Origin: Stereocaulon alpinum
Taxonomy: Eukaryota; Ascomycota; Lecanoromycetes; Lecanorales; Stereocaulaceae
Direction of reading: 5' to 3'
DNA length: 64,000 bases
Assembly (NCBI GenBank): GCA_018257865.1
Contig: JAEUBA010000058.1
Coordinates: 124,001 to 188,000 of the forward strand
Shown here: piece by piece, positions 35,240 to 47,520 of the stretch
How the letters are laid out: every line of letters begins with the position of its first letter
Numbering within the stretch: position 1 is the stretch's first letter
Position numbers and translations under genes: made by a program
The notes under the pieces: model-generated
The model's database searches: none
Told to the model about the DNA's origin: nothing
The model's input: only the letters and a program-made list of their open reading frames with translations

Positions 35240-36896
35240 GGAGGGTTAGTAGGAATCCCCCAGATCACATATGGAACCACAAGTTGCTCTAAGAATGCAG
35301 GGTCCAGCACCAGCAATGAGGCTGAGAAGTACCGCCGGGAGAAGGGGAGTTTGTTTCCAGGCTAAAGAGATAAGGACAGGTGTTCGCAGCACGATTCGAG
35401 TATTAGAGAGAGTAGTGCCTCCAGCGTCTCCGTTTCAACTAGGAACTTATTCTTAGAACTGAAGATAGCCGATCGGCAAATGGGCTGAGGGTTGAAGAAG
35501 TAAGGTATGAGGGTAAGGACAGACGGCACCATTAACTTATTATTAGGGTGGTAAGAGAATTGTTAATAGGTGGTGGTGGCGGAGCTGACGTTTGTTCAGG
35601 GCCATGTGTTGATGGGTGATAGGGAGGGTTGTAAGGGTCTACAAGGGTCTACAAGGGTCGGAATGGAAATTCACATGCCCGGGATCATTGGCTCTGATTA
35701 GACTGACTCGGCCGAAGCTTCGGCTCGGCCACCTTGCGATCTTAGCGCTGCTCGTTTCAGGCTAGGCGATCAGCCCTAGTTTTAGGTCATCTTAGGCGCC
35801 CCACCCTGCAAACATCATTAGAAACCCCACCGCTCTCATTTGGCAAAAGAAATTGCTGACATGATATTCGGATGTTCACATCAGGCCAAGATGTATTCTT
35901 CGCTTTGCCGACACCGAACTTCGCTAATTCTTCAGGGTCTAAGGGTCAAGTAGACTTCTATGGTCGTGCTGCGATAGAGGGTAGAGGGTGATGCGTGTAT
36001 TGGTACCTCACTTGCAGAGGCGTGATGTATTGCATGACGCGGGATTGTGATATTGGCAGCTACTGTTCTCTGGTTGACTTAGATGTATTTCAATCACATA
36101 TGCGCCCTGCAATTGGAGGGTATGAGATGTCAGTGCGCAGGGACAAGTGGCCTATTCGCTGTGCCGAGTCAAATCCTACGTCCACCTCAGAACCTTCCCT
36201 GCGCAATGTTGGAGATGAGCACGCCAATGATCTCTTATCGCTGGCAAATCCCATTTCAGCTGACATTCTTAGTAAATCTCCATGCTGTTGATCTCATTCA
36301 ATTTAGAGATCTTGCTTTCCATCATACGCGAAGTGGTGGAGGATGAAGTCGAGGTGGAATTATGCTCCATCATCGATGCGCTGCCAAGCATTGGCATCCT
36401 CTTGACCAACGGTGTCTCAGCTGTCAGAATAGCTTGAATTGAGGCTGGACGAGTTGCTCTTCTGTGTCGATGGTATATACTCTCCCGCGCTCACGCCATG
36501 TAGCACGCAATGTGAAACATCTCGCAAGTCATGCGCAGTCCTATGGGTACCTCACAATGAGGAATATTCTCAGTCTTTCCAGGGAGCAGGGGGTAGTTTT
36601 GGGGGGTGGATCACGAAAGAGTGGCCGCTCTCGCACCTTGCAGGGCACCCTGGCTCTGATCTTGGTGTGCGGGCCGCTCCAGGACAAGCTCGGAATACGG
36701 AGTACCTGATGGGCGGCCCGAGAATCAACCGTCTCCCCGCGTTTCTAGCCATCAAACTGCAGCAAGGTTGGCAGCAGCGCCTATAGCGTACACCATTACA
36801 GCTTGCTCAGTCGGTTGATTACCATCAAAGGTCGAAGAGGCACGCTCCCTTAATCTCCTGTTGTTCTCTGTAGAGACAGGTCCTAAGTGTTGAGCA
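35240..36896. other. Possible 5' part of the glycosyltransferase gene, then intergenic
   Basis: On the minus strand 35250-35532 holds hydrophobic, protein-like pieces in two frames that may be the gene's first exon(s). Beyond it, 35625-35660 has three copies of a 12-bp AAGGGTCTACAA unit, and 35710-35735 a GGCCGAAGCTTCGGC palindrome. Plus-strand frames at 35995-36786 have no recognisable content. Confidence 0.4.
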
Positions 36897-38030
36897 ATGG
36901 CTATCCTTACCGATCTCCCCATTGAGCTCCTCCAACATATCATCTACTACTTGGGAGACTTAGAGCCCCACTCTACCAGGCACATCCAGGAGGAACCATC
37001 AGAAGCTCTACTCAATTGCTCCCACCATCCAATCAAAGACCTATCCCTCACATGCAACCGTCTATATCAAGTCACATTTCCCACCCTTTTTACCAATCTG
37101 AAGGTCAGCATCGACTCGATTGATGCCATCCTCCGATTCGTAACCATACACTCCCTCACTGCAAAGGTCTCGACCCTTCTGTTTCATGCAACCCTTCAAC
37201 GAGTCAAGACGGTAGTGAGCCTCAGCACCTCAACCTTCCTTTACCCGTGGGTCCGTATCCTTACACTCATCGATGGGATCGATCCTCGCGCCGTCACCAT
37301 CCTCCTTCCTCCTGCCGCTTTCGAATACATCCTCCCCTACTCCCTCCGGCTTAGCGATGAATGGGCCTTCGATATCCCCTACCAAATCCTCCATCTCAGC
37401 TACATCCGCTCATCTATCTGCCCCACACCAGACGCAGGCCGAGGGCTTTTAAACCACCAAGACATCCTACGCATACGGCCCTGGACCTATTGCACCTACA
37501 ATCAAGGGTCCTCTATACACGCATACAGCACATACGAGTACTTCCACAAGTGTTGCCCATCGTTGATCAACGGCTCGCATCCCGCGAGTATGTTATATGA
37601 AAATGAAGGATCACTTGGCCACCTTATGTTTTTCGATTTCATAGCCATCTTTCCGTTTCCGCATCACCAAACACATGAAGGCCATGCTCATGATTTAGTG
37701 GACTTCCTCTCACGCATGGCACCAAATCTACGGCATTTACGCGTCCAATTGGCACCGACAAGCGGCAACAATATCCTTGACGATGCTAAGGCGCTGGGCA
37801 CGTGCCAGAGGTCGGATCTATGGAACGAATTCGAACGGGCGGTAGCTCACCTAATGCAGCGGCTTCAAGAGGGCAGGTTGAAGCGGCTTACCAACTTCAC
37901 ACTGTTGGACTACAAGAATCGTTGGCTAAGGGACGTGATCAGTGATGTTACTAGGCACTATGCGGATACAAATGAATGGAGAAGGAAATGGAGATATGAG
38001 GGTGGTGGAAGCTATATCAAGGTCGAATGA
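36897..38030 (+). CDS. F-box domain protein
   Basis: A single exon of 377 residues starting at the first ATG. Seen: an N-terminal F-box-like segment (LTDLPIELLQHIIYYLGD, then LSLTCNRLYQVTFPTLF, residues about 3-65), the form in which fungal F-box proteins recruit targets to SCF ubiquitin ligases through Skp1. The rest (about 70-377) has no leucine-rich repeat that I can define, only long alpha/beta-like stretches. Fungal genomes carry many such fast-evolving genes. There is no signal peptide. Target unknown. Confidence 0.75.
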   Translation: MAILTDLPIELLQHIIYYLGDLEPHSTRHIQEEPSEALLNCSHHPIKDLSLTCNRLYQVTFPTLFTNLKVSIDSIDAILRFVTIHSLTAKVSTLLFHATLQRVKTVVSLSTSTFLYPWVRILTLIDGIDPRAVTILLPPAAFEYILPYSLRLSDEWAFDIPYQILHLSYIRSSICPTPDAGRGLLNHQDILRIRPWTYCTYNQGSSIHAYSTYEYFHKCCPSLINGSHPASMLYENEGSLGHLMFFDFIAIFPFPHHQTHEGHAHDLVDFLSRMAPNLRHLRVQLAPTSGNNILDDAKALGTCQRSDLWNEFERAVAHLMQRLQEGRLKRLTNFTLLDYKNRWLRDVISDVTRHYADTNEWRRKWRYEGGGSYIKVE

Positions 38031-39457
38031 TGGCTTGCAGCCGATTTTGATGAAATTATAGAATATCCAAAGGACTGGACAGACTTCATGGTCTCAGATC
38101 CGTGAAGGCTCTGGGCATGCGTGATGCAGCGGAAACCGTAGCAGGCAATACATAAGGCGGAGTATCAACTTTGCGCTACCCCCAGCCGCCCGATCATCCC
38201 GAGTTCTAACAACTTACCCTGCATGCGTCCTGCAACTTCAACTGGGCGAAGCTCGTCTTGGCTTCCTCGTCCCTTCTTCCTTTACAGCAGTGGCGGTAAC
38301 GCAGGCACTTTCGCCCTACCAGTATGCGTCCAATTAGGCTTCCATCCGCTCACAATGTTCGTGACTCGCTCAGCCTACCTCATGTACTGACGGCCATCTC
38401 TTTCCAGACGTCAGGCACTCCCCGTCAATAATCATCTAGACACAGCTTTCAAACCCTCATAGCAGCAGCGTATTTACCCCTCAGAATGCTCATTTGGCGA
38501 AACGCTCGCCTCAGGGTGCGGGAAGTGCACGATATCAAATCGTGTAGGCATCAGCATGTTGGTGACCCGGCGTTGCACTTAGTGATTTCTTGGATGTCAA
38601 AGGCATGCATATCTTCAACAATCCATTAATCTATCTAACTCGCCACTAAACCCCCAAAACAGACCCAAAAGAACTTTGATAACTTCAATCGCAACGCCAC
38701 AATCCTCCTAAACCCAAGAATCCTCATAGAGCAGGAGCCACTATACTACATCTATTACAGGACATCTAAAGCACACATCAAACCCACCCCACGCCTCGAA
38801 AAATCACGGACCAGATCAAGAATGCAATGCCATGATATGAAAGAGCCATGTCTCAAAGCGCCCCATTGAATGACGGCTTCGTCTGGCGTCGATCGAGCCT
38901 GGGGTGTGCGTGCATGACTCATGCTTCCTGCTGTTGAGTGACACGATAGGATAGTCTATACCTCCCGCCGATCAAGATGATCTGACTGGGCGAGCGAATA
39001 GTACAATGCAATGCAGAGGAAACCACTTCAAGAGAGATTGCACGGAATTGCTGCTACATGACATGATATCATGCTTGGGAGTCAGCACCAGAGATGGTTA
39101 GTGGCTACCTTGTCCAGTTCTATGCACGACATGCAGCCCTGCTTAGCTCAGCTCAGTGCTATGGGATTGGGAACGGGATCGGGTAGCATAGGGAGCAATT
39201 CGGAGTGGAGGCGTACTGGGTAGTGGAGATGGTGTTGGGAGGGGATAGAGAGGAGAAGGTACCAATGTCAGCTTTATTTGTATTTTTTCTTCTACCTAGC
39301 CTAGCTTAGCTTACATACAGATTCACACTCCATCAACATAAACGTCGCCTTTGTCATCTTAGAACGATTGGGAGTATCCCTCCCCTACCTAGTGCTGTTT
39401 TATCTATATATGTATGACATCTTCCCAGCTCATTCAAGCGAATAGGTACGGTAGATA
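38031..39457. other. Intergenic
   Basis: No gene, repeat or element seen. Confidence 0.5.
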
Positions 39458-40003
39458 TCATGTATGCTTTGCCGAGCACGCGATCGCTGTCGTCGTTGTC
39501 CCGGCTATATTGTTGTTTATGAGCGTTGCTGTTGGTGAGGGACGGACCTGTCATCGATATAGTATCAGCATTATCATCAACATCAGCACCCCAAACCATG
39601 AAATCTCAAACTCAATATAGGCGTCACGGATCCCGATGGACAGGAGGATAGAGGTGATGGGATATAGAGAGGAGGGGAAACGGTGACGTACGGGTCCATG
39701 TCCCCCCAAGCCAAGCACGGTTAATGAGCAGCCGTGACAGTTTACGTAGCGGGTTGCTGTGTGTGTTACGAGGTAGATTGTTGTTATGGGGCTTAGGTTG
39801 TAGGTTTTTAGCGTTTGGAGGGTTGTTGTGCAGTTTTTTGGCGGGGTGGGGTTGTGGGTTGTGGTGGTTGAGGGTGGTGGTTTTGCGCTGGGAGGTGGTG
39901 TTAGTTGTTTTTTTTTGTTTTGGGATTGTGGGGTGGGGAGGGAGGGGTGTTACGTGGTGGTTGCGAGGACGAGCGCGGTGGTTAGGAGGGTGGAGAGATG
40001 CAT
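39458..40003 (-). CDS. Small secreted protein with four cysteines (effector-like)
   Basis: Three exons, complement(join(39458..39547, 39692..39887, 39954..40003)), give 111 residues. Introns of 66 nt (with an AACTAACACC branch site) and 144 nt are GT-AG and in frame. Seen: a signal peptide (MHLSTLLTTALVLATTT); a Thr/Pro-rich stretch; then a Cys36 ... Cys67-x2-Cys70 ... Cys106 pattern with NCHGCSLTVLGLGGHGP in the middle and a Thr-rich C-terminus. This shape (short, secreted, even number of cysteines, CxxC followed by LGGHGP) is known from many fungal hypothetical proteins of unknown function. Inference: a secreted surface or effector-like protein. The frame is invisible to a simple ORF scan because the first exon is 50 nt. 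Confidence 0.65.
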
Positions 40004-40206
40004 TGGTTGTTGGGGGTTGGGTCTTGTTTAGGGCGGGGTTTGATGGGTGGGATGGTTTTGGAGGGTGGTGAAGGGGTGAGTGGGTGTTTGTTGTATATGT
40101 TTGGGGTGATTGATTGATGTTGAAAGAGGAGATGCTTGAGAGATGTCTTCGATTCTATAGTAGGATCCATCTTCGACCAGCTGAGTGGGTCCAGCCGTTT
40201 TGGGAG

Positions 40207-40356
40207 ACGGCTGAACCCTTTTGACCTTTTCATGTTTGAGCTGAGGTGGAGAGGTGTGGTAGAGCAGGGTATGTTAGAGAAACGGCTGAACCCTTCTGAC
40301 CTTTTCATATTTGAGCTGAGGTGGAGAGGTGTGGTAGAGCAGGGTATTTTAGAGAG
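40207..40356 (+). repeat. 75-bp tandem duplication upstream of the secreted-protein gene
   Basis: Two copies (40207-40281, 40282-40356) begin ACGGCTGAACCC and end GTAGAGCAGGGTAT..TTAGAG; they differ at only a few positions. The block lies 200-350 bases before the ATG of the minus-strand gene at 40003, that is, in its likely promoter. Confidence 0.9.
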
Positions 40357-40359
40357 CTT

Positions 40360-41640
40360 GGCTCTCCAGCCATTGAATGCAAGTCGGCGACCTCATAAGT
40401 CGTACATGTCCTATCACACTCCGTATGCTAATGGAGGAAATTTGATGTATACGTCGAATGGCTGACATTGTATGCAGGGCTCGACTCCATTACGAGAAGA
40501 ACGGAGTTGAAAAGTCGCCGAATGTAACATTGGCAACAGCCAAGGGTATCGATAGGAGAAAAATGTCCATTTGGTTACAAGACCTCGGCCTCTGTGCATT
40601 GTGTGGTCCGTCGAGCTCCGTCACCCAATAATTTCACACAGCCTCTAATCGATTTAGAAAAGCCTCTGTATCTCCCTAGAATGAGCTACGTAGACTGAGT
40701 GAGGTATGGAGAAGTGTGCATCGGGTACCGCTCCAGATTCGTCTAACGTCCCGTTGTGGCTTGTACCTGCAGGCAATTCTCCACATATGGGATGCACGCT
40801 ATCGATCGGGCGTGCCGATATGATAGCGCACAATTTGACTCTGCCAATTAATCTTGACCGTTTGAGTAAGGTAATCTCCCACGATAAGATGACGTGGTAA
40901 GACCGATTCATCAGTGAAGACTGGCAAATGGCGAGCCTCGAAGTTCGGGAACCACCACCACACGCTTGGTCACGTGAAACATACACAGCTTAACTTTCAC
41001 TCGCATGCGTTATTTGATAGCTTTGGCACCTGGCGTTGTGGGCGTCGATAGATTGAGGTCTGCGCGGGAAATGGCATAGATGTTGGAGGATGCGAGCTGC
41101 GCTGAGGTCAGTGAGAGCTCTGACCGCCTTCCAAAACAGCGACTTGGAAAGCTTCAAGAACCGCCCATGTTTATCTAGGTCATGATGCTATAGCTTCTGT
41201 CACAAGGTACTCCTTGAGCGATACAAAATTATCTGTATTCATAGCATGGCAAAAGAAGAGTTTTGTGCCACCGGTAAGACAACATTGTGTGATAACCGAG
41301 AGTATGTGTTCGCTGGCTTTGAGCGACATGACAACTTCTTGATTCTAGCATGGCAGAAAACACACGTCCGTACAACGCTGGTCATAATACTATAACAGCA
41401 TCTGACCTTTTAATAGCAGGGAAGATGTGAGAAAGGTGCTCATCCTAGGTTGGGTGATACGTGAGCCCTCAACACAAAAGCCATCTCTGCGATCTTCCTC
41501 TTGTGCCTTTACATCCAATTCATCAAGTACTTCCACAGACTCAACCCATTCCCAAAATTCTACCATACTTTTGATAGTCTAAAGACTTTCAGCACATCAA
41601 CTCACAAGATAAGCGGCACCTGATGGCGTCTTTCCTCACT
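40360..41640. other. Intergenic
   Basis: No gene supported. Overlapping frames on both strands at 40654-40986 have no domain. Confidence 0.4.
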
Positions 41641-42157
41641 CCAGTATCTCTAGGAGAGACGACCCTGCCGTCGATCTCGAATCTGCGAACGCCAAAATTG
41701 CTCGCCTTGCCGAAATTGTCAAGATGAGAGACACGGTCAACGCGAACAAGAAAGCCTTTGAGAAGAATCCCACGGATGTTTACGAAGCGCAAGACTCTCT
41801 GCAGGTGGACGTAAGTCCCGAAAGTAAGGATCTAAATCTCGGCATAGGGCGTACGTCTGACTATTCTTAGAGGCAGAAATGCGCAAATACTCCCGGGTCT
41901 CTTCAACAAGTACACTCGCAGCTTTTCGGCCGCTGTTAGAGTAGCATTTCAAGCCAGGGTTGGAGAATGGGAGCTTCGGACCACACCCTATCTATCTGAA
42001 AGTCCCGGCTCACAGTGGAATGGGACACGTTGTCATCCCAGTCCTGCGAAAAGATCTGAAGGCCATACAGACCCTGGGCGGACCAGCAGGAGATGACGAC
42101 CACTTCGTCATAAAGATCGGCGGCATCTTCGGCGAGCGCTCTTCTGAGAAGGCCTAA
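41640..42157 (+). pseudogene. Possible small gene or gene remnant with coiled-coil exon
   Basis: A plus-strand frame from about 41655 reads as a charged helix (VDLESANAKIARLAEIVKMR, then an EKNPTDVYEAQDSLQVD end) up to a GTAAGT donor at 41812. A possible second exon after about 41873 adds about 22 residues to a stop at 41940. A further open frame 41960-42157 (YLKVPAHSGMGHVVIPVLRK) also looks protein-like. No ATG begins the first piece. No family recognised. Status uncertain. Confidence 0.3.
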
Positions 42158-42579
42158 CTAGCCTCATGTGAGCGTATGTGACTAGAAGCGAGCGAGGCGG
42201 TCCGGAACTAGCATGCCTTAAGTTCAAGTACGGTTTATTACAGCTCGTTTGATGGAGATGGAGGCGATACAGCAGTAGCATGCATTGAGATTCAGTACAC
42301 TCCAATAGATTGAACCTTCTCATAGCGCATTGGCGGTGTTTCCATTCTCGTTCATCATGAGCGTCGCTAACCACTCCCCATTGTCAGACTAGCCCAATGT
42401 CCTGTTGTGGCTTGCATATGCAGCAAGTGTTCCACGTGTCAATTGACACGCAATTCACGCTATCGATTAGGCGTATCAACACAAGATACATTCTTTTGCG
42501 TCTGGATACTGATTGGACATCTAAATGAAGTGAGTAATCTTTGTGTGACCAAACTCGTCCACGTGGGATGACCATTTCG
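42158..42579. other. Intergenic
   Basis: No feature seen. Confidence 0.4.
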
Positions 42580-43060
42580 ACACGGAAGCGTGCAAATCAT
42601 GGATGACCGTTTCTTGCGAGCACCTCCGGCATATCCACTCCCATACATAATTACCTGGTCCGTCAGCAACGGTAGGCATACGCCCATAGTTCCAGCCTTG
42701 CTTCCATGGACGTGCCCCTGGTCTAGCAGCTCCCACGCGCGTACCGTCGTAGCTTCAGTCTTACTTCCACAAATAATCTTATGCTTCGTCAGCACCCGTA
42801 GTTGTACCTGTTTAGCTCAAGGCCTGCTCCTAGCACTCGTCCAACTTTCCTAGTACCCGTGGCCGTACCTTTTTGCGGTTTTTTTCGCTCCCACAAATCA
42901 TCCTCTACTTCACTAGCGCTCGCATGCTTACTTGTGTACCATCAGGTCGACTCCCATGCATGTGTACCTGCTTCGTCAGCGTTCGAAGGCGTAGTTTTGT
43001 AGCTTCAAGGGAACGGCCTTGTAAGGCACCCATCTTTGTGGAGACTGCAGAAATCGACAT
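42580..43060. repeat. Degenerate tandem repeats
   Basis: Words such as CTTCGTCAGCACCCGTAG, TGTACCTG and CTTCCACAAATAATC/CTCCCACAAATCATC recur every 60-120 bases, with GTACC as a constant part. Open frames on both strands come from this repetition. It resembles, but does not match, the 15-21 kb array. Confidence 0.5.
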
Positions 43061-44276
43061 GATCCGATGAACGATGAATCCGATGTTGACACAAGAATTT
43101 TTGAGGCAATGAAGTTCTGTATTCGTGCGGGAACATTGTGCAGACAGCTTTGGCCTTCCGTGCGATAAGCAACTATTCAGGCAAAGCGGCGTATCCAACG
43201 GATCTGCAAGTCTCCCGTTGCGGTAGGAGCGCCCTCCGAAATAGTGCTTTGCAATGCTTCGAGGAGCTTGGTACCACAGAGACGGGTCCACGTAGGCTCT
43301 TTCTTGCATGGACAGTCCTCGCCTTGGCAACTTCGGGTGTAGATTCCCTCAACCAGCCGGGCCACCATATCCATACCAGAAGCCCATTGAGCGTCGGCCA
43401 ATCGCTGAAAAAGGTACTAGACCCTGTTCAGGAGTTTTCATAGGCTTGCTCCCTCCATAGCTTGCGCAGGATGTCGACTCCCTCAGCATTTGGATATCGT
43501 GTGGAAGACACCAGCTCCTATGTCCCCCTGAAGTATTGCACCCGTACAAGCGTTCTGCTCAGTTGCCAGCCTGCGTAGGCCACATGTTGCCGGAGCAATC
43601 CATATCAAGTTTCTCGCTGTGGTTTAGGCTCCTGTGCGCCTCGAGGACGTTGTGTTGTGTATAAGAACCTAAGGATGGCTTGTGGAGACCGAGCTCTGTT
43701 AAAGTGAGTACTCGTCATTGAGGGTCGCTGAACGAGTCGTTGGGCGTGCGAATAATCGGGAGTGTTTCCGTAGAAACGTGCTGCGAATGGACAATAGTAC
43801 TATGCTTGGACTGTTAGTGTGACTTGATGCAGATTCATGACCTGAACGCGATTAGGATAGCACATTTGGTAAGGAGAAGAGCTTCAATAGCCTGTACCAA
43901 CCACTAGCAGGTGTGTAAGCATTGAATGCGATGGTACTACACTGTATACAAGACCAGAATAGCAGACATTGGATATGGAGCAAAGTGCCAAGATTCATGT
44001 TGACGCTAATGCTAGTGTAGTATTGTAATGTATCCAATGTGCCAATGTTCACAGCCCGGCACAAGCAACTACCTCACACTCAAGATCCTTTCAACACAAT
44101 CAGGACGGTGTTGGCTATCAAAGCACCACGGGATACTGAGCACTTGGCTCAAGTCTTCGATTGTAGCCTCTCAGCCTATGATCAATCCAGCCTTGCTAGC
44201 CTTTCACCCACCACACATTCAGAACGTTATCTACTATCTGAGGTTGGCCTCTGGATCGAATCAATACATTGAAAGA
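43060..44276. other. Intergenic
   Basis: No supported gene. Frames at 43138-43549 overlap on opposite strands. Confidence 0.4.
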
Positions 44277-45628
44277 ATGGCCAAATTTTCCGATCTCTCC
44301 CCCGAGCTTATCATGGAGCTCTGGGAACACATTTTGCACCCAGATGACATCGACAGCTTCGCTTTAGTATCAAAACATACTCACGCTACAGGCAGAACCT
44401 TTCTGGAAGAGCATCGCCGACTGAAGGCACAGTACTCTTCGGTTCAAACTTATTACAACGCCCCGAGCTGCAAAACACCATGGGAGATCTCCTTAGAGAC
44501 GTCTTACTCGACCCTCGCCGTGGTGCTTATACCAAACACTTAGACGTCGAATCTTTGCATTCTTATTGGCAGCAAACCTATGGCAGCAATAAAAATCCGG
44601 ACAACTGCCACCATGTCCGACACTCAGAAACAGATATGCTGATGTTCGAGAACGCAATGCGGTCAAGTATTTTTAGGGCTCCGAGAGACAATTGGCAATG
44701 GAAGCAGGGGCTAGAACGTGGGGACGAAGACCCAATCCTTGCTATTTTGCTTACGCTGCTGCCAGAGTTGCGGAGTCTCAAGATCGACAGTGTGCCTTTG
44801 AAGGGTACATTGCAGACATTCCAGTACATCGCTGACTCTGGATTCACTAGTATGCTCTCTAAGCTGGAGGAAGTAGAAATCTCGTCTGCTGAGCACGAAA
44901 TCAAGGGTGTATCGGTCATCCAAGCCTTTGCAATGTTCCCATCGATGAAAAAGCTGTCGTGTGACAATTTCCAACTTGATTGGTCTCATTGTGCCGCTGA
45001 GACTCGCATGCCGCTCCAGACCTCTAACATATCTGATCTGACTATTACTGGCAGCGATCCGAATACGAAGAACCTTTTCGAGGTTCTCGGAGCGTTTAAG
45101 GCGCTCAAACGATTCACTTTCGGTCTATCCGCTGTGTGTCGAGACTTTGACCCTTTCTTGATGCGGGCGGCTCTTCTTGCATATGCTCGCCATTCTCTAG
45201 AATACCTTGTTTTTCAATCTCCAGACGATTTCGAGGGTGAAGAATGCATGGGTAGCCTGCAAGAGTTTAAGAAGCTAAGAACACTTGAGATTGACCACAA
45301 CCTCTTGGTGGATCCTAAACACTGTGACATTAGGCCAGTCGCATTCCAGCACGGAGTCGCAAATAATCTGCCTAGAACACTGGAAGAGCTTGTGCTGTGC
45401 GTAGATGGGTACGAACTATACGATCAGGTTGAGCGTTCGATACGGAGCCTCTTGGAGGCCAAGACCAATGGCCATCTGAGTTTTCTCAACAAGCTGGGGT
45501 TTCGTTTGTGGCCTTTGGGTCCAGGCTACGATGATGTCGAGCCACTTCTCTCTGAAAAGTTAGATGACGGGTTGGTGAATAATTGGAGAACAAGTTGCGA
45601 CCAGAAGGGTATTGTTCTCACCATATAG
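44277..45628 (+). pseudogene. F-box protein gene with a broken frame
   Basis: The ATG at 44277 starts a clear F-box (MAKFSDLSPELIMELWEHIL, then DIDSFALVSKHTHATGRTFLEEHRRLK). The natural continuation (GDLLRDVLLDPRRGAYTKHL and about 370 more residues to 45628) is in another frame, entered between about 44415 and 44480. No GT-AG intron of workable length lies between, so I infer a one-base frameshift (real or a sequencing error). The downstream frame has its own ATG at 44480, so a shorter protein without the F-box could be made. The long C-terminal part is leucine-rich but irregular. Confidence 0.65.
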
Positions 45629-47520
45629 CCATTATGATGCGCTGAATACCTGGAACGCCAAAAACAATTTCGCAGCTCATGCTTGCAAGGGCAGACTATC
45701 GATAACAACCATCAGTGAATCTGGGCCTGTGCTGGGCGAAGAAGGTTCAAGAGACACTATGCATGTAAGCAAATGGAATATTTTAGCCGAGAACCCAATA
45801 AACAAAAGGTCAGCTCCAACTACTCCGACTGAATCTTACAACGAGTGTACGTCCATACAGCTCGCAGTACCACGAAACCCTTCATTACTGCTTACGTCAA
45901 TTACTTGCTCATCCTATTTCACAAGAGACGATCCGGAAGCTACATATCCAAACCTCCACATGCAAATAGCATCCCAGTCTCCTCATTGCTGGGTTGATGA
46001 CTTGTGGTGCGGGCACTACCATGATTACGCTCCTGCTATTTGTGTTCTGGCAACATTTTACTACACCAAGCGCTGGTTCTGCGTCGAACAAGTCGTCTCA
46101 AAGTCAATGACTTCAGCCACCAGCTGGGCTTGATGCCTGAATCTCCCATCATTCTTCGTATTTTGGCTTTCAACAAGGCCAACATCATATCCAGTAGCCC
46201 TGTCTGGGGTCAACACTGAGCAATGATACTGTCATTCTATAGTCCTTGAGACTTGGGCAATATCATTCAATTCAGAGAACAGAGGCGTCAGACGTATTGG
46301 TTCGTCTTCATTGGCGCTTCGTCATGCCATCAATAGCCACACGGAAATGTTGACGAAGTCAGCGCAAGTTCTTTGAGATCGCAGCTAGTATGTCCACACG
46401 TGAGCGTAGAGCCATGGTATTATTCGGATAGAAGCCGTCAAATGGTCCTGTTGATGCGCCAAAACGTCCAGAATCTGGCCATGACAAAAAAGCGTCGCAT
46501 GTAATAATTCTAACGCTCTACTCAATCTTAGCTGAAGGAACCAGAATGGCTGCAGCTTCAACACATTGGCCCCTCCCCTTCGCTAGTGGCGTGCAGATCT
46601 GTAGATCTTGACTGGTAGAAAATATAATACATATCACTTGAGACTGTTAGTGAACAGACACAGGAAGATGACCAGCGAAATCGCTATTGTCACAATTCGA
46701 GCTGGCAAATAGACACGTCTCGTCCACTTTTGTCACTTGTGAACCCCACACCTGGGCAGCTGCAAAGTATCACTTTGCTTCTATCCACGGAAATTGATCC
46801 ATATGAGGCTCCCCTTGCATAGCCTTCTTCCACCTCTGATGGAGTTCACTACACATGTAGGCCACCGTCCTCGCTGGTATAGAAACGGGGATGGCCGCCT
46901 GAGGGACTACCCAATTTACACGCTGGTGCGAGACTATCGTGTTGATTCGCCATTATGTTTTGTTGAGGGGATCTGATCTCGGTCTCGGATTCCCTCCTCC
47001 TGTGTAGATTGAACCGTCTCTTGTTCGCTTTCCTAGTCTTGGGCCAGCACACGCATTGTGTCCTATCGTCAGCTTTCTGTCTTCACATCCTACAAGCCAG
47101 TAATGCCAAAGCACGATTTTCATGCTTCGTTTGCCAAGGCATGATATATTAGCCGCCAGGCTATCTGGCTGAGATGGGTCGATTTCGCGGGGCAGTTCCT
47201 TATTCTTCTCGACCTGTCAAGAGCGAGGGTTCCACGAGAATGTCAACCCTACTCAATTCTCCGCTGGGAGAGGCGAGCCTATGGCGGTGCGTTGGGCTCT
47301 GGGGTAGAGCTGCTTAGCATCCTAAGTGTGGTTTGGTGGGGTCGCAGTTGTTGCTGTTCTGCCGCGACAGACAGTGTCATATCGAGATGGCCGGAGAGTA
47401 CAAGTTTCAGTAGTAACAAGCCATCAGTGCAATTGAGAGTATCGCAGATATTGCAAGAGCTTGGATGCTCTTACGCCGAATATGAAAGCCTGCAACATCC
47501 ACGGCAGGCTTAGAAGAGTT
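45629..47520. other. Intergenic
   Basis: An open frame 45612-46133 overlaps the end of the F-box gene and shows no domain. Nothing else seen. Confidence 0.4.

Noticed and set aside
39724..40071. Plus-strand 115-codon G/T-rich ORF
   Set aside because: It is the antisense shadow of the spliced secreted-protein gene on the minus strand.
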